Part shown: in pieces, positions 37,406 through 49,724 of the stretch | Layout of the letters: the number at the start of each line of letters is the position of its first letter | Numbering within the stretch: the first letter of the stretch is position 1 | Source of the DNA: Stictocephala bisonia | Taxonomy: Eukaryota; Arthropoda; Insecta; Hemiptera; Membracidae | Reading direction: 5' to 3' | DNA: 64,000 bases | Assembly (NCBI GenBank): GCA_035578905.1 | Contig: JAQJVL010000328.1 | Location: forward strand, 62,001 to 126,000 | Translations under genes and position numbers: made by a program | The notes under the pieces: model-generated | Seen by the model: only the letters and a program-made list of their open reading frames with translations | What the model was told of the DNA's origin: nothing | Databases searched by the model: none

Positions 37406-37879
37406 GCTCATAATATACCTGCTATACATTTATTACACGGACGACCCCTTACAGGTCACCACCATTTCCTGATACAGCTGACTGGATATTGGACGACGTG
37501 CCTCCTTACGTGTAATGCAGACATGCAGCGTTACAGACTCTCGTACGTAGCTACAGGCTACGGGGTAGCGGTATTGATTCCATCCTGACGCCCCCTACCA
37601 TTAGGCGAGCCCCAGGGCACCCATAAAGCCTCGCCCTTGGCTTTGAAACCATCGCAGACGAAGGTCATGTCAAAGGTCATACGTTATGTCTTTATTCCTG
37701 ATATAGGTTACTTATTGTGCATCGTTGAAAGGCGTGATACGAATTTATAATAAACATTACTGAAGTACTTTATTTATTCTATATCTGCATATTTTTTTAT
37801 AGGAGACAACTGTTTGCAATTTATTCAGTTTGTCCAGTAAACCTCCTTAAACAAATTCCCTGACCGATCCCTGATTTCA
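37406..37879. other. Spacer between the two repeat copies; GC-richer centre
   Basis: 37440-37680 is less AT-rich than its surroundings, with no supported gene. 37840-37905 contains CCCTGACCGATCCCTGATT, again like the ends of the flanking repeat. Confidence 0.45.
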
Positions 37880-38562
37880 TACAAAATTTCCCTTACCCCA
37901 AATTGACATAGTTACATATACGTCTATTTAACTTAATTTAGAAATATTATGTACTACCATGTACATAAATTATGCTATTTACAGTCAATTACGATTATTA
38001 ATCATAGAAATATCAATATTTCACAAATATATTTTTATTGATAACCGTAATAATTAATTCAAAACTATTACCTACAATAATTATTATTTTTAAACTACTT
38101 TATAAAATTAGAGGTAGAATTAAAACATTTTTATAGTTAGCCTTGAGTAAAAAACAAACATACCTTTTATTCTATTGTTAAATGATGACAATTTTCAATG
38201 CCTTGAAAAGACGGCAGTATATTATAATTTAAAACCAGCATACATTTTAGGTCTATGACTTATTTAACAAGTACTAATCAGACAGTTATTACAGTAAGTT
38301 TTAAACTTTTAGCGATATAAAACTAGCTGTATGAGGCTGAACAAGCATAACCAAAGTAATTAAGTAGCTTTTTAATAATTTATAATGTTAAATAGCATGT
38401 AAAATTAACATTTAGTACTGAACAAAGAAAAGGATTTTTTGTAGCACACGAAAGTATAAAGTGACTATTACACAAATCACAACACACTGGTGTTCTTGTT
38501 AGGATTTTCTAGGTTTTGTTTTGAATTTCCCTATTTTCCCTGTTGCTGGACACCCTGTGATT
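37880..38562. repeat. Dispersed AT-rich repeat, second local copy
   Basis: Same orientation as 36640-37405 and diverged by substitutions and indels. It ends in TTTTCCCTGTTGCTGGACAC + CCTG. The CAGGGTGTCC terminus read inward suggests a decayed non-autonomous DNA transposon. Confidence 0.55.
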
Positions 38563-38866
38563 CTTATTATGGTAATAACGATTTTTTTGTTTTTAAGTAT
38601 TTCTATTTAATTTGAACAAATAAAAAATCAAATTAATATAAAAAGAGTACCTAATGGAAACATTTTACAAAATATTCAGAATAAAAATCTAAAAGGCAAC
38701 ATAAGCAAAATTGACGTGCAATAAGAATGAATAAATTGACTTTCACTACGTTTTGAAACTTCGTATTTGTGACTAGTTTTCAAGGGGTTTATCATTGAAA
38801 GATAACAAAATAAAATTGAAAGTTACTTCAAAATAAAATGTCAATGATTGTGAGGTTTGCTTCTTG

Positions 38867-39225
38867 TATAATTCAATGGTGGTGTTCGTATAATTAACAG
38901 ACTCCCAGAATGTATTAAAAATGCTACAACGCCCAAGGCGTTTAAGAACCGTCTCAAGAAATGTTTGGCCAAACTGGCATTTTATAGTGTAGACAAGTTT
39001 TTTTGCATACAATTGGGAAGCCACTGAATTTTAAAATTCACACTGGAGGACATTTTGGAGGTATAATTGGCGAATGAATGGAAATTTGGGTGCGTGAAAA
39101 AATGTATGTTTGAAAGTGTTATTGTGATTGAATGGATGGCAAATTTTATTTAATTTATTAATGACTATTGCGATACAATTTTGTCAATTGTTAACAAGAT
39201 GCAATAAAAAATATATTATTATTAT
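38867..39225 (+). pseudogene. 3' end of a Jockey/CR1-like non-LTR retrotransposon
   Basis: A reading of about 48 codons (GVRIINRLPECIKNATTPKA, then FKNRLKKCLAKLAFYSVDKF) up to TGA/TAA near 39025 matches the conserved C-terminal tail of Jockey/CR1-type ORF2 (FN-x-LP-x-x-IK...F-x-x-x-L-K...AFYS-x-x-EF). A 3' UTR of about 200 bp follows, ending AATAAAAAATAT(ATT)n. All RT motifs are missing: a severely 5'-truncated copy. Confidence 0.65.
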
Positions 39226-39604
39226 TATTATTAATGGTTTTACATGATTTAAATGTTTAGTTACATTACGTCAAAAAGTAGTTAGTTACATATACGTTCT
39301 TTTTTTACAAACGTTATTCTAAGATTCAACTCTAGTGTTACTGACTTGGAATTAAATATATCGTCAACTATTCTATGAACCTTGTTATTCTACAAGGCTC
39401 CACTAGATATATCAAGTGTGAAGCCTTTTTAGGAAGCGCCATACATTGATAACTTCTATAATTAATTGTTGTAAAGTGTCATGTGAAGGGGTGAACTCAT
39501 AGCAGAAATGGTGTGTACGTAGAGAGGATAGGCTACTCTCAATGATTGTGTAAAATTAATTTACTTAGAGTTTGGTGTACATTTTTTAGTATCTGTTGGA
39601 CGAA

Positions 39605-40025
39605 TTAAGAGTCTGCAGATACTGTCGACCATGTTGGTTTTAAACCCATGAGAACAATGTTATTTTCTAACCGGACATACGATCACGCCTATCCAAACTA
39701 AACAGTTATTTTTAAACGGATTTTTCCAAACAAATTACATTTGATCAATGATGAAATCGCGCGTTGGAATTGCTTTGCGAATTCCTAATTATTTTTATCA
39801 GAAAAAAATACTTAGTTCAAGTATTGATGTTTACCTATATTTTTCAATACTAACCGTATGTATTCTAAATACCAAAAGAAAACCCAATGCGCAATATGGT
39901 AACGTTTGTAATGACACCTCATACATAACTTTTGGTCCATAAATAGCGTTAAATATGGATTCGCAAATAACATTTTTCTTATGGGATTAAAACGAACATT
40001 GCCCACAGCCTCTGCAGACTCTTAA
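39605..40025. mobile_element. TTAA-flanked MITE, copy 2
   Basis: TTAA-GAGTCTGCAG at the left and CTGCAGACTC-TTAA at the right. The inverted ends extend about 70 bp (ATGTTGGTTTTAAACCCATG + AGAACAATGTTATTT against AAATAACATTTTTCTTATGG). The element is about 420 bp, with no coding capacity. It is the uninterrupted counterpart of 26711-27673. Confidence 0.8.
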
Positions 40026-40559
40026 AGAGAAATAGTGAACATGAGCTAAACTATGCTTGTTGAATGGTTAAGAGGTCATCGACTTAACTGAAATGAACAA
40101 TTGTATTTACGTTCAATACTTCAAAAAGCTCTAAAATTTACAAATTATCTTCTATATGAAAAATACTACGAGTAGGGATATCCATTCTATATTATTTGTC
40201 CATAAGGAAATCAATTAGGGCTAATAAGTAGGAACATTTTTGTTTATTAGCATAATGCATTAAAATAACAGTACCATATTCTGGGAAAAAGGAAGGTCAC
40301 ATTAAGAATGATTTATTACGCGAAAAGGATGATTAGCACATAAACGGAAGGCCGAATCATTCACCCATAAAATAACAAGAAAACCCGACGCATTGTATAT
40401 TTACGGTAGCATAAACAACGCTTTTAGAGAGATTACGTGGTAGAATATTACATAGGGGAAGGGGGGGGGTTCAAGGAGGGAGGCAAACTGCATGCGCTCG
40501 GTACGTCATTCATAACGACACAATACATTTATTATTACGATTTATTATCGAATGTTAGA

Positions 40560-40735
40560 TTTTGTATTTCAAATTATGAACTTTTTGAGATCCAGCATTG
40601 GAACGCTATTGTAGTTCCAAATAATGTAAAGCTGGGTACACTGTCACCAGTGGCAGACCTCACAACTAATCAGATTACTAGCACAAACATACCTAATTAA
40701 TGAAATATCTATTGTAAGTAAATATATATACTGGG
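40560..40735 (+). repeat. Dispersed repeat family D, copy 3 (diverged)
   Basis: GGAACGCTATTGTAGTTCCA...ATGTAAAG...GTGGCAGACCTCAC, then ACTAGCACAAACATACCTAA and ATCTATTGTAAGT follow the order of the 4.8- and 18.0-kb copies. Diverged by indels. Confidence 0.55.
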
Positions 40736-40803
40736 TGTGTGAAAATTGTGGGAAAAAATTTTGAGAAATGATTAAATGGGTGAAAATTAACAAAAGAGAT
40801 TCT

Positions 40804-41613
40804 TACTGTCGGTGCAGAAATTATGTGCACCCGAGTTTGAAAATTTTATTTTAGTTTGAACAAAAAAGTACCGGATTTTTAACTAGTTATCAATGTTCAT
40901 CAAGTTTACATCGTTATTACTTAAAAGCTCATTAATTTATCGCATTTATAATCTGGTTGATAGACATTTTTACTATGAATTTTATACATTTCAGAATGTT
41001 ATCTTTTGGATTAAAACAGTTCTTATCGATTCCCTGAAACATTGTTTTCTTGGCTTCTAGAGGTCGTAAAATTAATTACTTGGCCCTTTTGTAATCCTCA
41101 TTATATGTATAGTTACGATTAATTACTTTCATATGTGTAAGTATATTCAGTAATTTTTATATTGATTTATCAATTTATAGTAATATTGGACACCTATTTA
41201 CTTACACATATGAAAGTAATGTATCGTAACTATACATGTAATGAGGATTACAACAAGACCAAGTAGTTAATTTTACGACCTTTAGAAGCCAAGAAAACAA
41301 TGTTACAGGGAACTGATAAAACCTTTTTTTCTCGAAAAATGACTATCAACAAGGTACTAAAATATAAGTGTCATACAATAATTAGTTTTTTTGTAGCAAT
41401 TACGATGTAAATTTCATATACAGTGAAACTAGTTAAAATTACGGTACTTTTTTTGTAAAATACGGTACTTATTTAAAACATTTTAAAATAAATATTTCTT
41501 AACGAAAAATTGAACAAGGAATGGAGAGGTGTGATTGGATTATTCGTAGGCCTCTTAGTTTCTTAGTAAACAATCTTCAAACTCGGGTATACATAATTTT
41601 TGCACCACAGTAG
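40804..41613. mobile_element. Long foldback MITE, family B, copy 1
   Basis: The left end TACTGTCGGTGCAGAAATTA + TGTGCACCCGAGTTTGAA is mirrored at the right (TTCAAACTCGGGTATACATA...TGCACCACAGTA). Inner arms also pair (GAAAACAATGTT/AACATTGTTTTC, CATATGAAAGTAAT, TGTAATGAGGATTACAA). Thus almost the whole 810 bp is self-complementary. TA at both edges is compatible with a Tc1/mariner-type target. A second copy is at 52207-53026. No coding capacity. Confidence 0.75.
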
Positions 41614-42121
41614 TCCGGATTTTTCAATACAGACGCTGCAGGCACATAACCCTATTTCAATTTGACGAAGATTTTAAAAATATTTAAAAGTAAACATTTA
41701 TTTGCGCGGTTTCAAATGTGTGCAAACTCATTTTCACGTCTATTTAATCCATGAGAGACTAACAACGTTTTGTCTTGGCTTCAACAACACAGGTCTACGA
41801 TAGAAAAGTTGTCTTAAATATTATTATTGATCTTTACAGTATTTTCAGCGCCTGGTTGCGGAAAACATGTTGAAAAAAATACATCACGTATATTTTTGTC
41901 ACAAACACCAAGAAAATATTTTGCTATTTAACGTTTTATTATGTAAGGAGCATGATACAGTTCGACAAAACATTTAATATAATACCAAATGAATTGTGTC
42001 AATCAACTTTGAAATGCTTTTAAAATGTAATGTTATAAGGTTATGAGATTTTTCTGATAGCTAATTATACATTCAACAGGCTGAACTACAATGTACTGCA
42101 GTTATATACGATATACCACAA

Positions 42122-42345
42122 TTTGAAAATTTGTGGTGATTTGAAAGGTATTTCTATGTTACTATTCAAATCTTGGTGCTGTAAGTGAACAACATGCGGA
42201 GAGTTTCCATCAAGATATCAAGGAAATGGAAAGAAGGCACCAGGGAATATAGAACAAAACATGATTGCAGACTATTGCTAGATGTTACAGTGGGACGATC
42301 CTCAACAAATCCACAGTAGAATGAGAACTAAAAGAAGCTTTGAAG
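42122..42345 (+). pseudogene. Relic of a TE-encoded protein of uncertain superfamily
   Basis: Short blocks in shifting frames read KICGDLKGISMLL, then SEQHAESFHQDIKEMERRHQ, then ADYC...WDDPQQIHSRMRTKRSF. From memory, the order KICGDLKVISMLLG...GE-HGERFHQDI...ADYCW belongs to a protein widespread in insect genomes and thought to be transposon-borne. The middle part is deleted and stops are present. A database search could give the family; I do not name one. Confidence 0.45.
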
Positions 42346-44699
42346 GAAAACGAAAGTGCAACTATAGGGACTTTTAACTCTGAAACTATGCAAATGTTCT
42401 TTTTTTTATGTGCAGATGTAAATTGTGGTTTTTCGTTTGTGTTTAATACAATTTATAACTTCAAGAATCTAAAACCCGAAAATGTGAAAATCGGGTTAAT
42501 TTTGTTTTTTACTTAAAATAAATTCCTTGTTTGTGAGATAACCTGACGTGATAGAAAAATATGGATTGCATTTTTGAAGTTAGCGCTGAAATGCATATAT
42601 ACATTAGATATCAAAATACAAACAACTTGCAATAAGTGTGTACAACTTTTTTAGACCTGTGTAAACAATTGGCTTTAAGTTTGTTAGTTTTCGGTTTGGT
42701 ACACAACTCATAGATGATTGCTCAGTTTCTAAGGAGTAGAGTAGAGAAAGAACAGCCTTTACAAGTAGTTCTTTGCTCGTTTGTGTTGCCGAAGATATCA
42801 CCGCTCGACGAATTGTTGAACAGGCTTATGATGACCGCCGATAGCTGACTTGTGTTCCGTAGGTATTGTTATCTGGATAGACGGATGCTGCGAATTGGCA
42901 AGCTTCATAAATAAGTCATTACAGTAATTTTGGGAGTTCTAAAAGTTTTGTTGCACTTCAATTTTCTAAATTTACCATACACTCTTAATCTCTTTGTCCA
43001 CAAAGCTGATTCGGCAGCATTATTTTAATAATTTATTTTCTCGATAAACATTCGAAACATGAAAATTAAAATCCATTCGAGTAATCTGATGAAAGCATAA
43101 AAAGTGTATTTAGCTGTAGAATGAATAACTTTGGGAATGAAGACATCACAAGCTTTAATATTAGCATGTTACTTATAGAAAATATATCAAGTGGAAGATC
43201 TCCTCGCCAACATTTAAGATCTCTACCAACCAAAAAAAAAAAAAAAAAAAATACTTGTTTAACTACGGATTCCTGTGTATTAGGTGTTTGCTCTTTCGTA
43301 AGACTTCAGTACATCCGGCGGACATGTTCGCAATGGAATTGATGCTGGAAGAGTTTCAATTACTGCCGATTTACAGCAGGAAACAATTTGTCCGGCGGAA
43401 GGTGAAAAAGTGATCAGATCCGAGAACAAAATGACAAGATACAAGAAAGGCTTGGATCAACGAACTAAGCTCAACTAGTCAACTAGGCTGGTGTGACAAG
43501 GAATTGCAGAATGGTTACCGCAACTGCTCAAGTGGAAGATTTGGCAGATATTTGTCAAATTAATAGCATGTCTACTAAATTATCATTCTTTGATAAACCT
43601 AGGGCAAGATTTAGCGAGATATATCAGTCATTTTTTATATGCTTCTTCATGGAAATGTATCAACCCTTCCGCTGAATTAACCTGCTGTGATAAGGCGTAA
43701 AACAATGTTACCTAAGGAACGCGCCATATTCAGCGATTTTCCGTTACCGACGAACCGCTAAATATTTTTAATATGTTAACCCAAAATGCAGTGTTCTATT
43801 GTAGAAATTTACGACCACCAAATACTCACGGTTCCTTTACACAATCTAAAAGTTGTACGTCTTTTATCAGTCTATCTACGTTGAGTGTAAAAACATTGTG
43901 CAGTTCCTTGTCTTCCTTCTAAGGGAAAATATTCTTCCCAAAAATTTTAACTGTCCTTGCTTAGAGGATTGTTGATAAGTGCTAAAGCAAAATCACAAAT
44001 AATTGACGTTTTCTTACAGAATTATTACATTCCTTGAAGACTGAGCAAAGTTATCCAAACAAGTGAAACACAAAATAACTTTTAACCAGACTAATTCAAA
44101 AGATTTCATTTATACACACAGAAAACAATTTTGCATACCTAAACATTCAGCTTAACAAATAAGCTTGCTCTTTTAAAAGTTATGTCTAAACCAGAGACTG
44201 ACTCATCAACACTACCTACCTTAGACCACGGTTTAAGTTTAGACTGTATTTTGATTACATATTGATGACGATTTCCTTACTCGTTTTTCTTCGTTGAACT
44301 AAAGGATAATTAGGATCTTCGTAGAGGTCGGTATTTCTATGCCCACAATCGAGTAGTAATCTAAAGGTCTATTGGAGAAGTTGGTCAATCCGTTGTATTA
44401 GTAAGCTGGCTAGACCACATACGTTGGTTGCCAAGTTCCTTATGAGAAGTTGACCTAATTAAAGTATAAATAATAGAACGAGTCAAGTAGTTAATCAGCA
44501 AGGTTGGTGCTACAATGTACACGTAATTTATTGATCAGATTATGACTTGTTGACCTGACTTAGTCAAAATACCTGTAACAAGACTACAAAGTAAGATCAG
44601 GTGAAGGTATCTAGACCAGAGTCTCGCCGACAAAGATACAGTTAGCCGGTGGGACAGCAACATAACCCAGGTGTGATGTAGGCCAAGATCATACTCTAT
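42346..44699. other. Non-coding stretch
   Basis: No relic identified. Contains an A-run of about 20 at 43232 and several 60-80-codon frames with no motif or repeat structure. Confidence 0.45.
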
Positions 44700-44765
44700 G
44701 AGAATACCACTATACGTGTATGGGTGGGTGGGTGGGTCAATATCACTGTACGTGTATGGGTACTG
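44700..44765. repeat. Two isolated units of the 18-21-kb G-rich minisatellite
   Basis: AATACCACTATACGTGTATG, then GGGTGGGTGGGTGGG (44722-44736), then TCAATATCACTGTACGTGTA. The unit is the same as in the 18.2-21.1-kb array, about 24 kb away, including the four-G-triplet motif. Confidence 0.85.
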
Positions 44766-44837
44766 TGTGTGTGATTGTTTCTTGTACAGATAACAAGAGA
44801 AATGTTATACCTATTTTTTATATATAACAAATGTACT

Positions 44838-45065
44838 CCCATTCAGCAGACATGACACTTCATGGCCCTCCCACCCAGCAGACATGACACTTCATGGCTC
44901 CACTTACTCAGCACACACAACAATTGAAGCTCCTCCCACTCATCCAGCACACATGAATCTGATGGCTCTCCCATTCACTCAGCACACACAATATCTCATA
45001 TCCTTCTCACCCATCTAGATTCTTGATGGCCCAGACATTCACTCAACATTTCATAGCTATCACCA
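44838..45065. repeat. Degenerate repeat of about 35-45 bp
   Basis: Recurring CCCACTCAGCACACATGACA + CTTGATGGCTC-type units (44840, 44876, 44900, 44938, 44975). Two adjacent units share CAGCAGACATGACACTTCAT + GGC exactly; the others are diverged. Confidence 0.7.
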
Positions 45066-46468
45066 CTGGTATTATAGTAAGGGGTAACATATCTTGACGG
45101 CGAGACAACTTGACATCGCCCCAAGACTAATGATCAGGAATCTGCATTAGCTAGAGTAGTCGAACATGACACATGAGTTTTCATCTTATAAATGGCCTCT
45201 TAGAAAAGAAACCTACAGAATGTAGATACAAAGATGTGCAAGATATATTAACTGAGTGGTGGAAGTGAGACAGAGAACTACTCTTCCCCCACTGTGTAAT
45301 TCCATTGACAATTGTGGCAACCAGGAAGACGGAAGGCCACGTGTTGGCGGCGCAATAGCAAGCCCCACCTACAACGTCATTAGCAGCAGTGGCCATTGGC
45401 CGGTTTGATTAACACCAACGAATCGAACTTAGAATGATTTAACCAAATTATTATTTGGTATAAAACTAACATTTATGAAGGTCACTAACTGTCTGGCCCA
45501 ATTATAATTCCCGATTACTTGTTTATCTACTTAAGTTTACACGTTTAACTATACATAAAGTGGCAGTGCTTTGCTTTAGCTCGCTAATCGGGAAATAATA
45601 CGTATTTCGTACGGTTAGAGTTAGTTATTATTATTAATCCCTTAGTTTTGATGCCTAAAGAGTACATTAATAGTTAACGCTAAATAACGTTCAGTTATCC
45701 TGGTTTCAAATTGGTTATAACTGATCACACAACAACTCACCTGATTTTTGGAAAGCAATATGAAAATAAATAATATAAGGATAAAAAGTGTTGTAATAAC
45801 AGATGCCGGCAGACACGGTCAGTGAGCTGCGCCGGGTAATGGCTAATGATATGCGCTTCACTGGCCAGTGACCAGTGACCGGCGGAACTGGATATTGAAG
45901 GTAACGGTGACTCACTCATTGTCTATCTGCGATAATTGCAATGCGCTTTAGCCATTTTAACACAAGAATGCTTCTCACCTTGGAATTGAAACTGGGGAAA
46001 AAAAACGCCCGGATGAATCATAATGTAGTTTCATGATGATATCCGACATGTGTACGACCACTATTACAGGTGCTACTGGTACTAACTAGACGGATAATTA
46101 GCTAACCTAAGTAGGGCAAATACATATTTTTTTCAGATTCAACTTTAAAAAAAAACCTACTTAAAACGGGGATTTGTCTGGAATTAAATTAATACGACTC
46201 TCTACAAAGTAGGCTAAAATAATAAATTTCTAAACGACGAGAGTTTATTAGTTTTTAAAATCGTTTATAAAAAATATTGCTTTTCCGATTTGTTGGTTTT
46301 GTGTTGAATGCAAAACGAGTTGATTACAGAATACTTGTTATAATTACAATCATACTTTATTTTACTGTTGTTTTGTAATTTATCGGGGTTTCTTTCTGTG
46401 TTGTGGTTGTAAGAGACGAAGTAAAGAATAAGTGACGCATTAGATATTGCAAACTTAACTACGCTAGT
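45066..46468. other. Non-coding stretch
   Basis: 45190-45420 and 45800-45960 are slightly GC-richer and carry short minus-strand frames without recognised motifs. No element termini resolved. Confidence 0.45.
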
Positions 46469-46745
46469 TCTTTTATTTATTAATTAATTTATTCCTTACG
46501 ACGCCGATCGTCGAGATGTGGGCGAATATGAATGTCGAATGAGTGTAGATGAGCGAATGCAGTCATTGTTACTAACTGAGGCCGACTATTCCTTATAGAG
46601 TGACATTAATTAATAACCCAATAAAAAATTAATAGCCGGTGGCTATCAGCTGATCCCTTTCAAAATATTTTCCGACTCTGATTGGGATCTAACTAAGAAT
46701 CTATTGCTTATGAAGGTGGGCTTCAACCAACTAAGCTACCGGCCA
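46469..46745 (-). mobile_element. tRNA-derived SINE, minus strand
   Basis: On the minus strand it starts GGCCGGTAGCTTAGTTGG. The A-box TAGCTTAGTTGG maps to 46727-46738 and a degenerate B-box AGTTAGATCCC to 46684-46694, a tRNA-like spacing, with CAT at the anticodon-loop position. The body (TATTGGGTTATTAATTAATG...GGAATAGTCGGCC...CGCTCATCTACACTCATTCG...CGACGATCGGCGTCGTAAGG) leads to an A-rich end (AATAAATTAATTAATAAATAA). The mutated B-box and mispaired stems exclude a working tRNA gene. Confidence 0.65.
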
Positions 46746-47403
46746 ATACGCAAATGTCCTTACATTTGGAGGAAAAGTTAATGGGGGAACTAGTATTATT
46801 GTATAGCAACCACCTTATTTGGGGGGGGGGCGGGGGCGGCGTGTGCAATTATAATGAATTCTGGTTGGAAGTACTTTTGGTCAACGATCAAAAACTGTTT
46901 TTATATGTACAACAATTATATATAGATGTATCTGGTGTGAAGCGGGCCCGCGCCGGACATATCAGCCGGACGTCAGAAGAGGCAAGAATGAGAAATACTG
47001 TCAGCTGGACAAGAGATGGATGACCTGGCCCTCTTGCAGGTTCTAGCGTGGATTACGACCTAGTGACGATCTCCGCTTCATGGGTGGCCGTTTTCCTCCA
47101 CCAAAAGTGGTATCGAAACACTTCAAGTGTCCACATACTAGTGGACTTTTGGTTGGTTTTGTAAAATTGATTATTTTTATAATTGTTTCATGGCTAAATT
47201 TCTTGACAAACGCATGGTTTGTAGTCAGCTACCATTTGTTAATTTTGAAGCTGCGATGTATGTTTTGATAAATATCCAAAAGTCATTATGGTATATTCAT
47301 TGAATAAATATTTAAAGTGATCTCCTGTCACAAAGCTAATATCAACTTATGGTCCATTAGAATGGACCTTTAATAATTATAAATTGTTTATAATTCATGA
47401 TAA
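46746..47403. other. Spacer between inverted SINE copies
   Basis: Includes a G-rich run (46821-46838) and a small GC-rich patch at 46940-46970. No gene supported. The flanking SINEs in opposite orientation could pair in a transcript. Confidence 0.45.
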
Positions 47404-47596
47404 CCACCGGCTGTTCATTTGTCATTGGGCTATTAATTAATGATACGTTCTAAGGAATAGTCGGCCTTAGTTTGTAACAATGACTACATTCGCTCATCTA
47501 CACTCATCACACTCATTCGAAATCCATATTCGCCCATATCTTGACGATCGGCGTCTTATGAATAAAATAAAATATAAAAAAATAATAATAATAAAC
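47404..47596 (+). mobile_element. 5'-truncated copy of the same SINE, plus strand
   Basis: CCGGCTGTTCATTTGTCATT + GGGCTATTAATTAATG...GGAATAGTCGGCCTTAG...CATTCGCTCATCTACACTCAT...CGACGATCGGCGTC matches the 46.5-kb SINE body with few changes, followed by an A-rich tail (AAATAAAATATAAAAAAATA). The tRNA head is missing. Confidence 0.7.
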
Positions 47597-48389
47597 ACGA
47601 ACCATTCAGTTGAAATAGAACAGTATATTTTGGCCCACCGATGGTAAAATTGAATTGCTACTACTGAATAGGGCTGCCGATGGCTTGGCAATTTGGAGAA
47701 CGGCCACCTTCTTGTTTGCTATGTCTATGTAGACTACTCCGAGAGCACCAGTAAACTGGGTTATCAATAATCAGTCGAGATATTAACAGACTATCGACAT
47801 CACTTCTCTGGCCGATGGAGAAAGCAGCAAGTCCCATTCACTCACATACATACCTCACGTTACCCCCAGGCTGGTATACTATATAGCTAAGCAAGAGCGG
47901 ATCCAGGTCGTTCCGGCCGTGGAGTAACAGCCGTTTAAATCAACCAAGGAACCGTCAGATCCGTCGACCCGTTTGCATTGTTAGCAAAAATTAATTATTA
48001 ATCAAGCTTTCTCTCTTATAAAAATATCGAAATTCGCAACTGAACTCATCATCTTATCGAAGAATCATTGGATCGTGACTCCATTATCAGATTTTACGTT
48101 ATGGTTAAATTCGGATAATGTTGTAACATTTTCTCTTTTGAAAAACTAATTAGTTGAGCAAATATTTTGTGAAATATGACTAAGATATCAAATTTGCTAC
48201 TAATCTAGATAAAAAAGATACTAATCTAAGGGCACTAGCTCTGCCACGTAGTTAGGACACAGACGATGGTAAACACGTTACTGCGCGGCAAGTCAAATTG
48301 TGTATGTGAATAGTTTGACAATAGGTATATATGTGTTACGAACCGTGAACCGAACACGGAAATAGATGGAAACACGATAGTTATCGAGT
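47597..48389. other. Non-coding stretch
   Basis: No relic or repeat recognised. Confidence 0.5.
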
Positions 48390-49640
48390 GTTTTAGGTGT
48401 CAGAATGTGAGTTTATATATGAAGGTGTGACTTTTAGCTTACGTGTCTGGGTTGTATGTTTAGGGTGTCAGAGAGCGTGTTTTAAGTGTCAAATTGTGTG
48501 TTTTATATGTCTGGGTTGTGTGTTTATATGTGTGTCTTTTAACTGTCATAGTAGGGGGGTTTTTTTTAGGTGTCAAGGGATGTTTGTCTTTATGTATGAG
48601 GATGTGTGCTTATACATCAGTTTGGTGTTTTATTTTTCAGGGTGTTAGTTTATATGTGAATGTGTCTTTTAGCTGTCATAGTGGGGGGTTTTTTTTTAGG
48701 TGTCAAGGGATGTTTGTCTTTATGTATGAGGATGTGTGCTTATACATCAGTTTGGTGTTTTATTTTTCAGGGTGTTAGTTTATATGTGAATGTGTCTTTT
48801 AGCTGTCATAGTGGGGGGTTTTTTTTTTTTAGGTGTCAAGGGATGTTTGTCTTTATGTATGAGGGTGTGTCTTATATGTGTCAGGATGTGTGCTTATACA
48901 TCAGTTTGGTGTTTTATTTTTCAGGGTGTTAGTTTATATGTGAATGTGTCTTTTAGCTGTCATAGTGGGGGGTTTTTTTTTAGGTGTCAAGGGATGTTTG
49001 TCTTTATGTATGAGGATGTGTGCTTATACATCAGTTTGGTGTTTTATTTTTCAGGGTGTTAGTTTATATGTGAAGGCGTGTCTTTTAGCTGTCATAGTGG
49101 GGGGGTTTTTTAGGTGTCAAGGGATGTTTGTCTTTATGTATGAGGGTGTGTCTTATATGTGTCAGGATGTGTGCTTATACATCAGTTTGGTGTTTTATGT
49201 TTCAGGGTGTCAGTTTATATGTGAAGGTGTGTCTTTTAGCTGTCAGAGTGGGTTTTTTTTAGGTGTCAAGGGATGTTTGTCTATATGTATGAGGGGTGTC
49301 TTATACGTATGTGTCAGGATGTGTGCTTATACATCAGTTTGGTTTTTTATGTTTCAGGGTGTCAGTTTATATGTGAAGGTGTGTCTTTTAGCTGTCAAGG
49401 TGTGTCTTTTAGGTGTCAGGTTATGTGTTTTAAATGTCAATGTATGACTTGAATGAGTTTTATGTATCAGGTATAAGGGCGCCTTTTGACGTGTCTGGAT
49501 TTTGTCTTTTAGGTATAAGGGTATGAGTGTGTCTTATATGTGTCAGGACGTGTATTTTAGGGACAATATGTGCGTTTTAGATGTCAGGGTTTGTATTCTA
49601 TGTATTAAGGGAGTGTATTTTAGGTTTTAGGGTGTTTTTA
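48390..49640. repeat. Tandem array with 130- and 154-bp units
   Basis: The block GGGTGTTAGTTTATATGTGA...TTTTAGCTGTCATAGTGGGG + T-run + AGGTGTCAAGGGATGTTTGT...CATCAGTTTGGTGTTTTA recurs with spacing 130, 154, 130 bp. The 154-bp form has an extra GGGTGTGTCTTATATGTGTC + AGGA insertion. Flanks contain simpler 15-25-bp units (GTGTCTTTTAGGTGTCAGG), probably the ancestral repeat. Poly-G/poly-T lengths vary between units. Overlapping 83-167-codon frames just follow the repeat. Confidence 0.9.
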
Positions 49641-49724
49641 GTTGACAAGACGCCTTACGTCTCTATATGAAATTATAATCTATTATTTATAGTAAACCTA
49701 GAAATAACAAACAATGACTTTTAG

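Noticed and set aside
46675..46745. Functional tRNA-Met gene on the minus strand
   Set aside because: The A-box is good but the B-box (AGTTAGATCCC) is mutated, the anticodon and acceptor stems do not pair, and it continues into a SINE body.
48397..49447. Cys/Val-rich repeat protein of up to 167 codons
   Set aside because: Overlapping frames in the 130/154-bp array, broken at each unit and changed by homopolymer length. No unique coding sequence.
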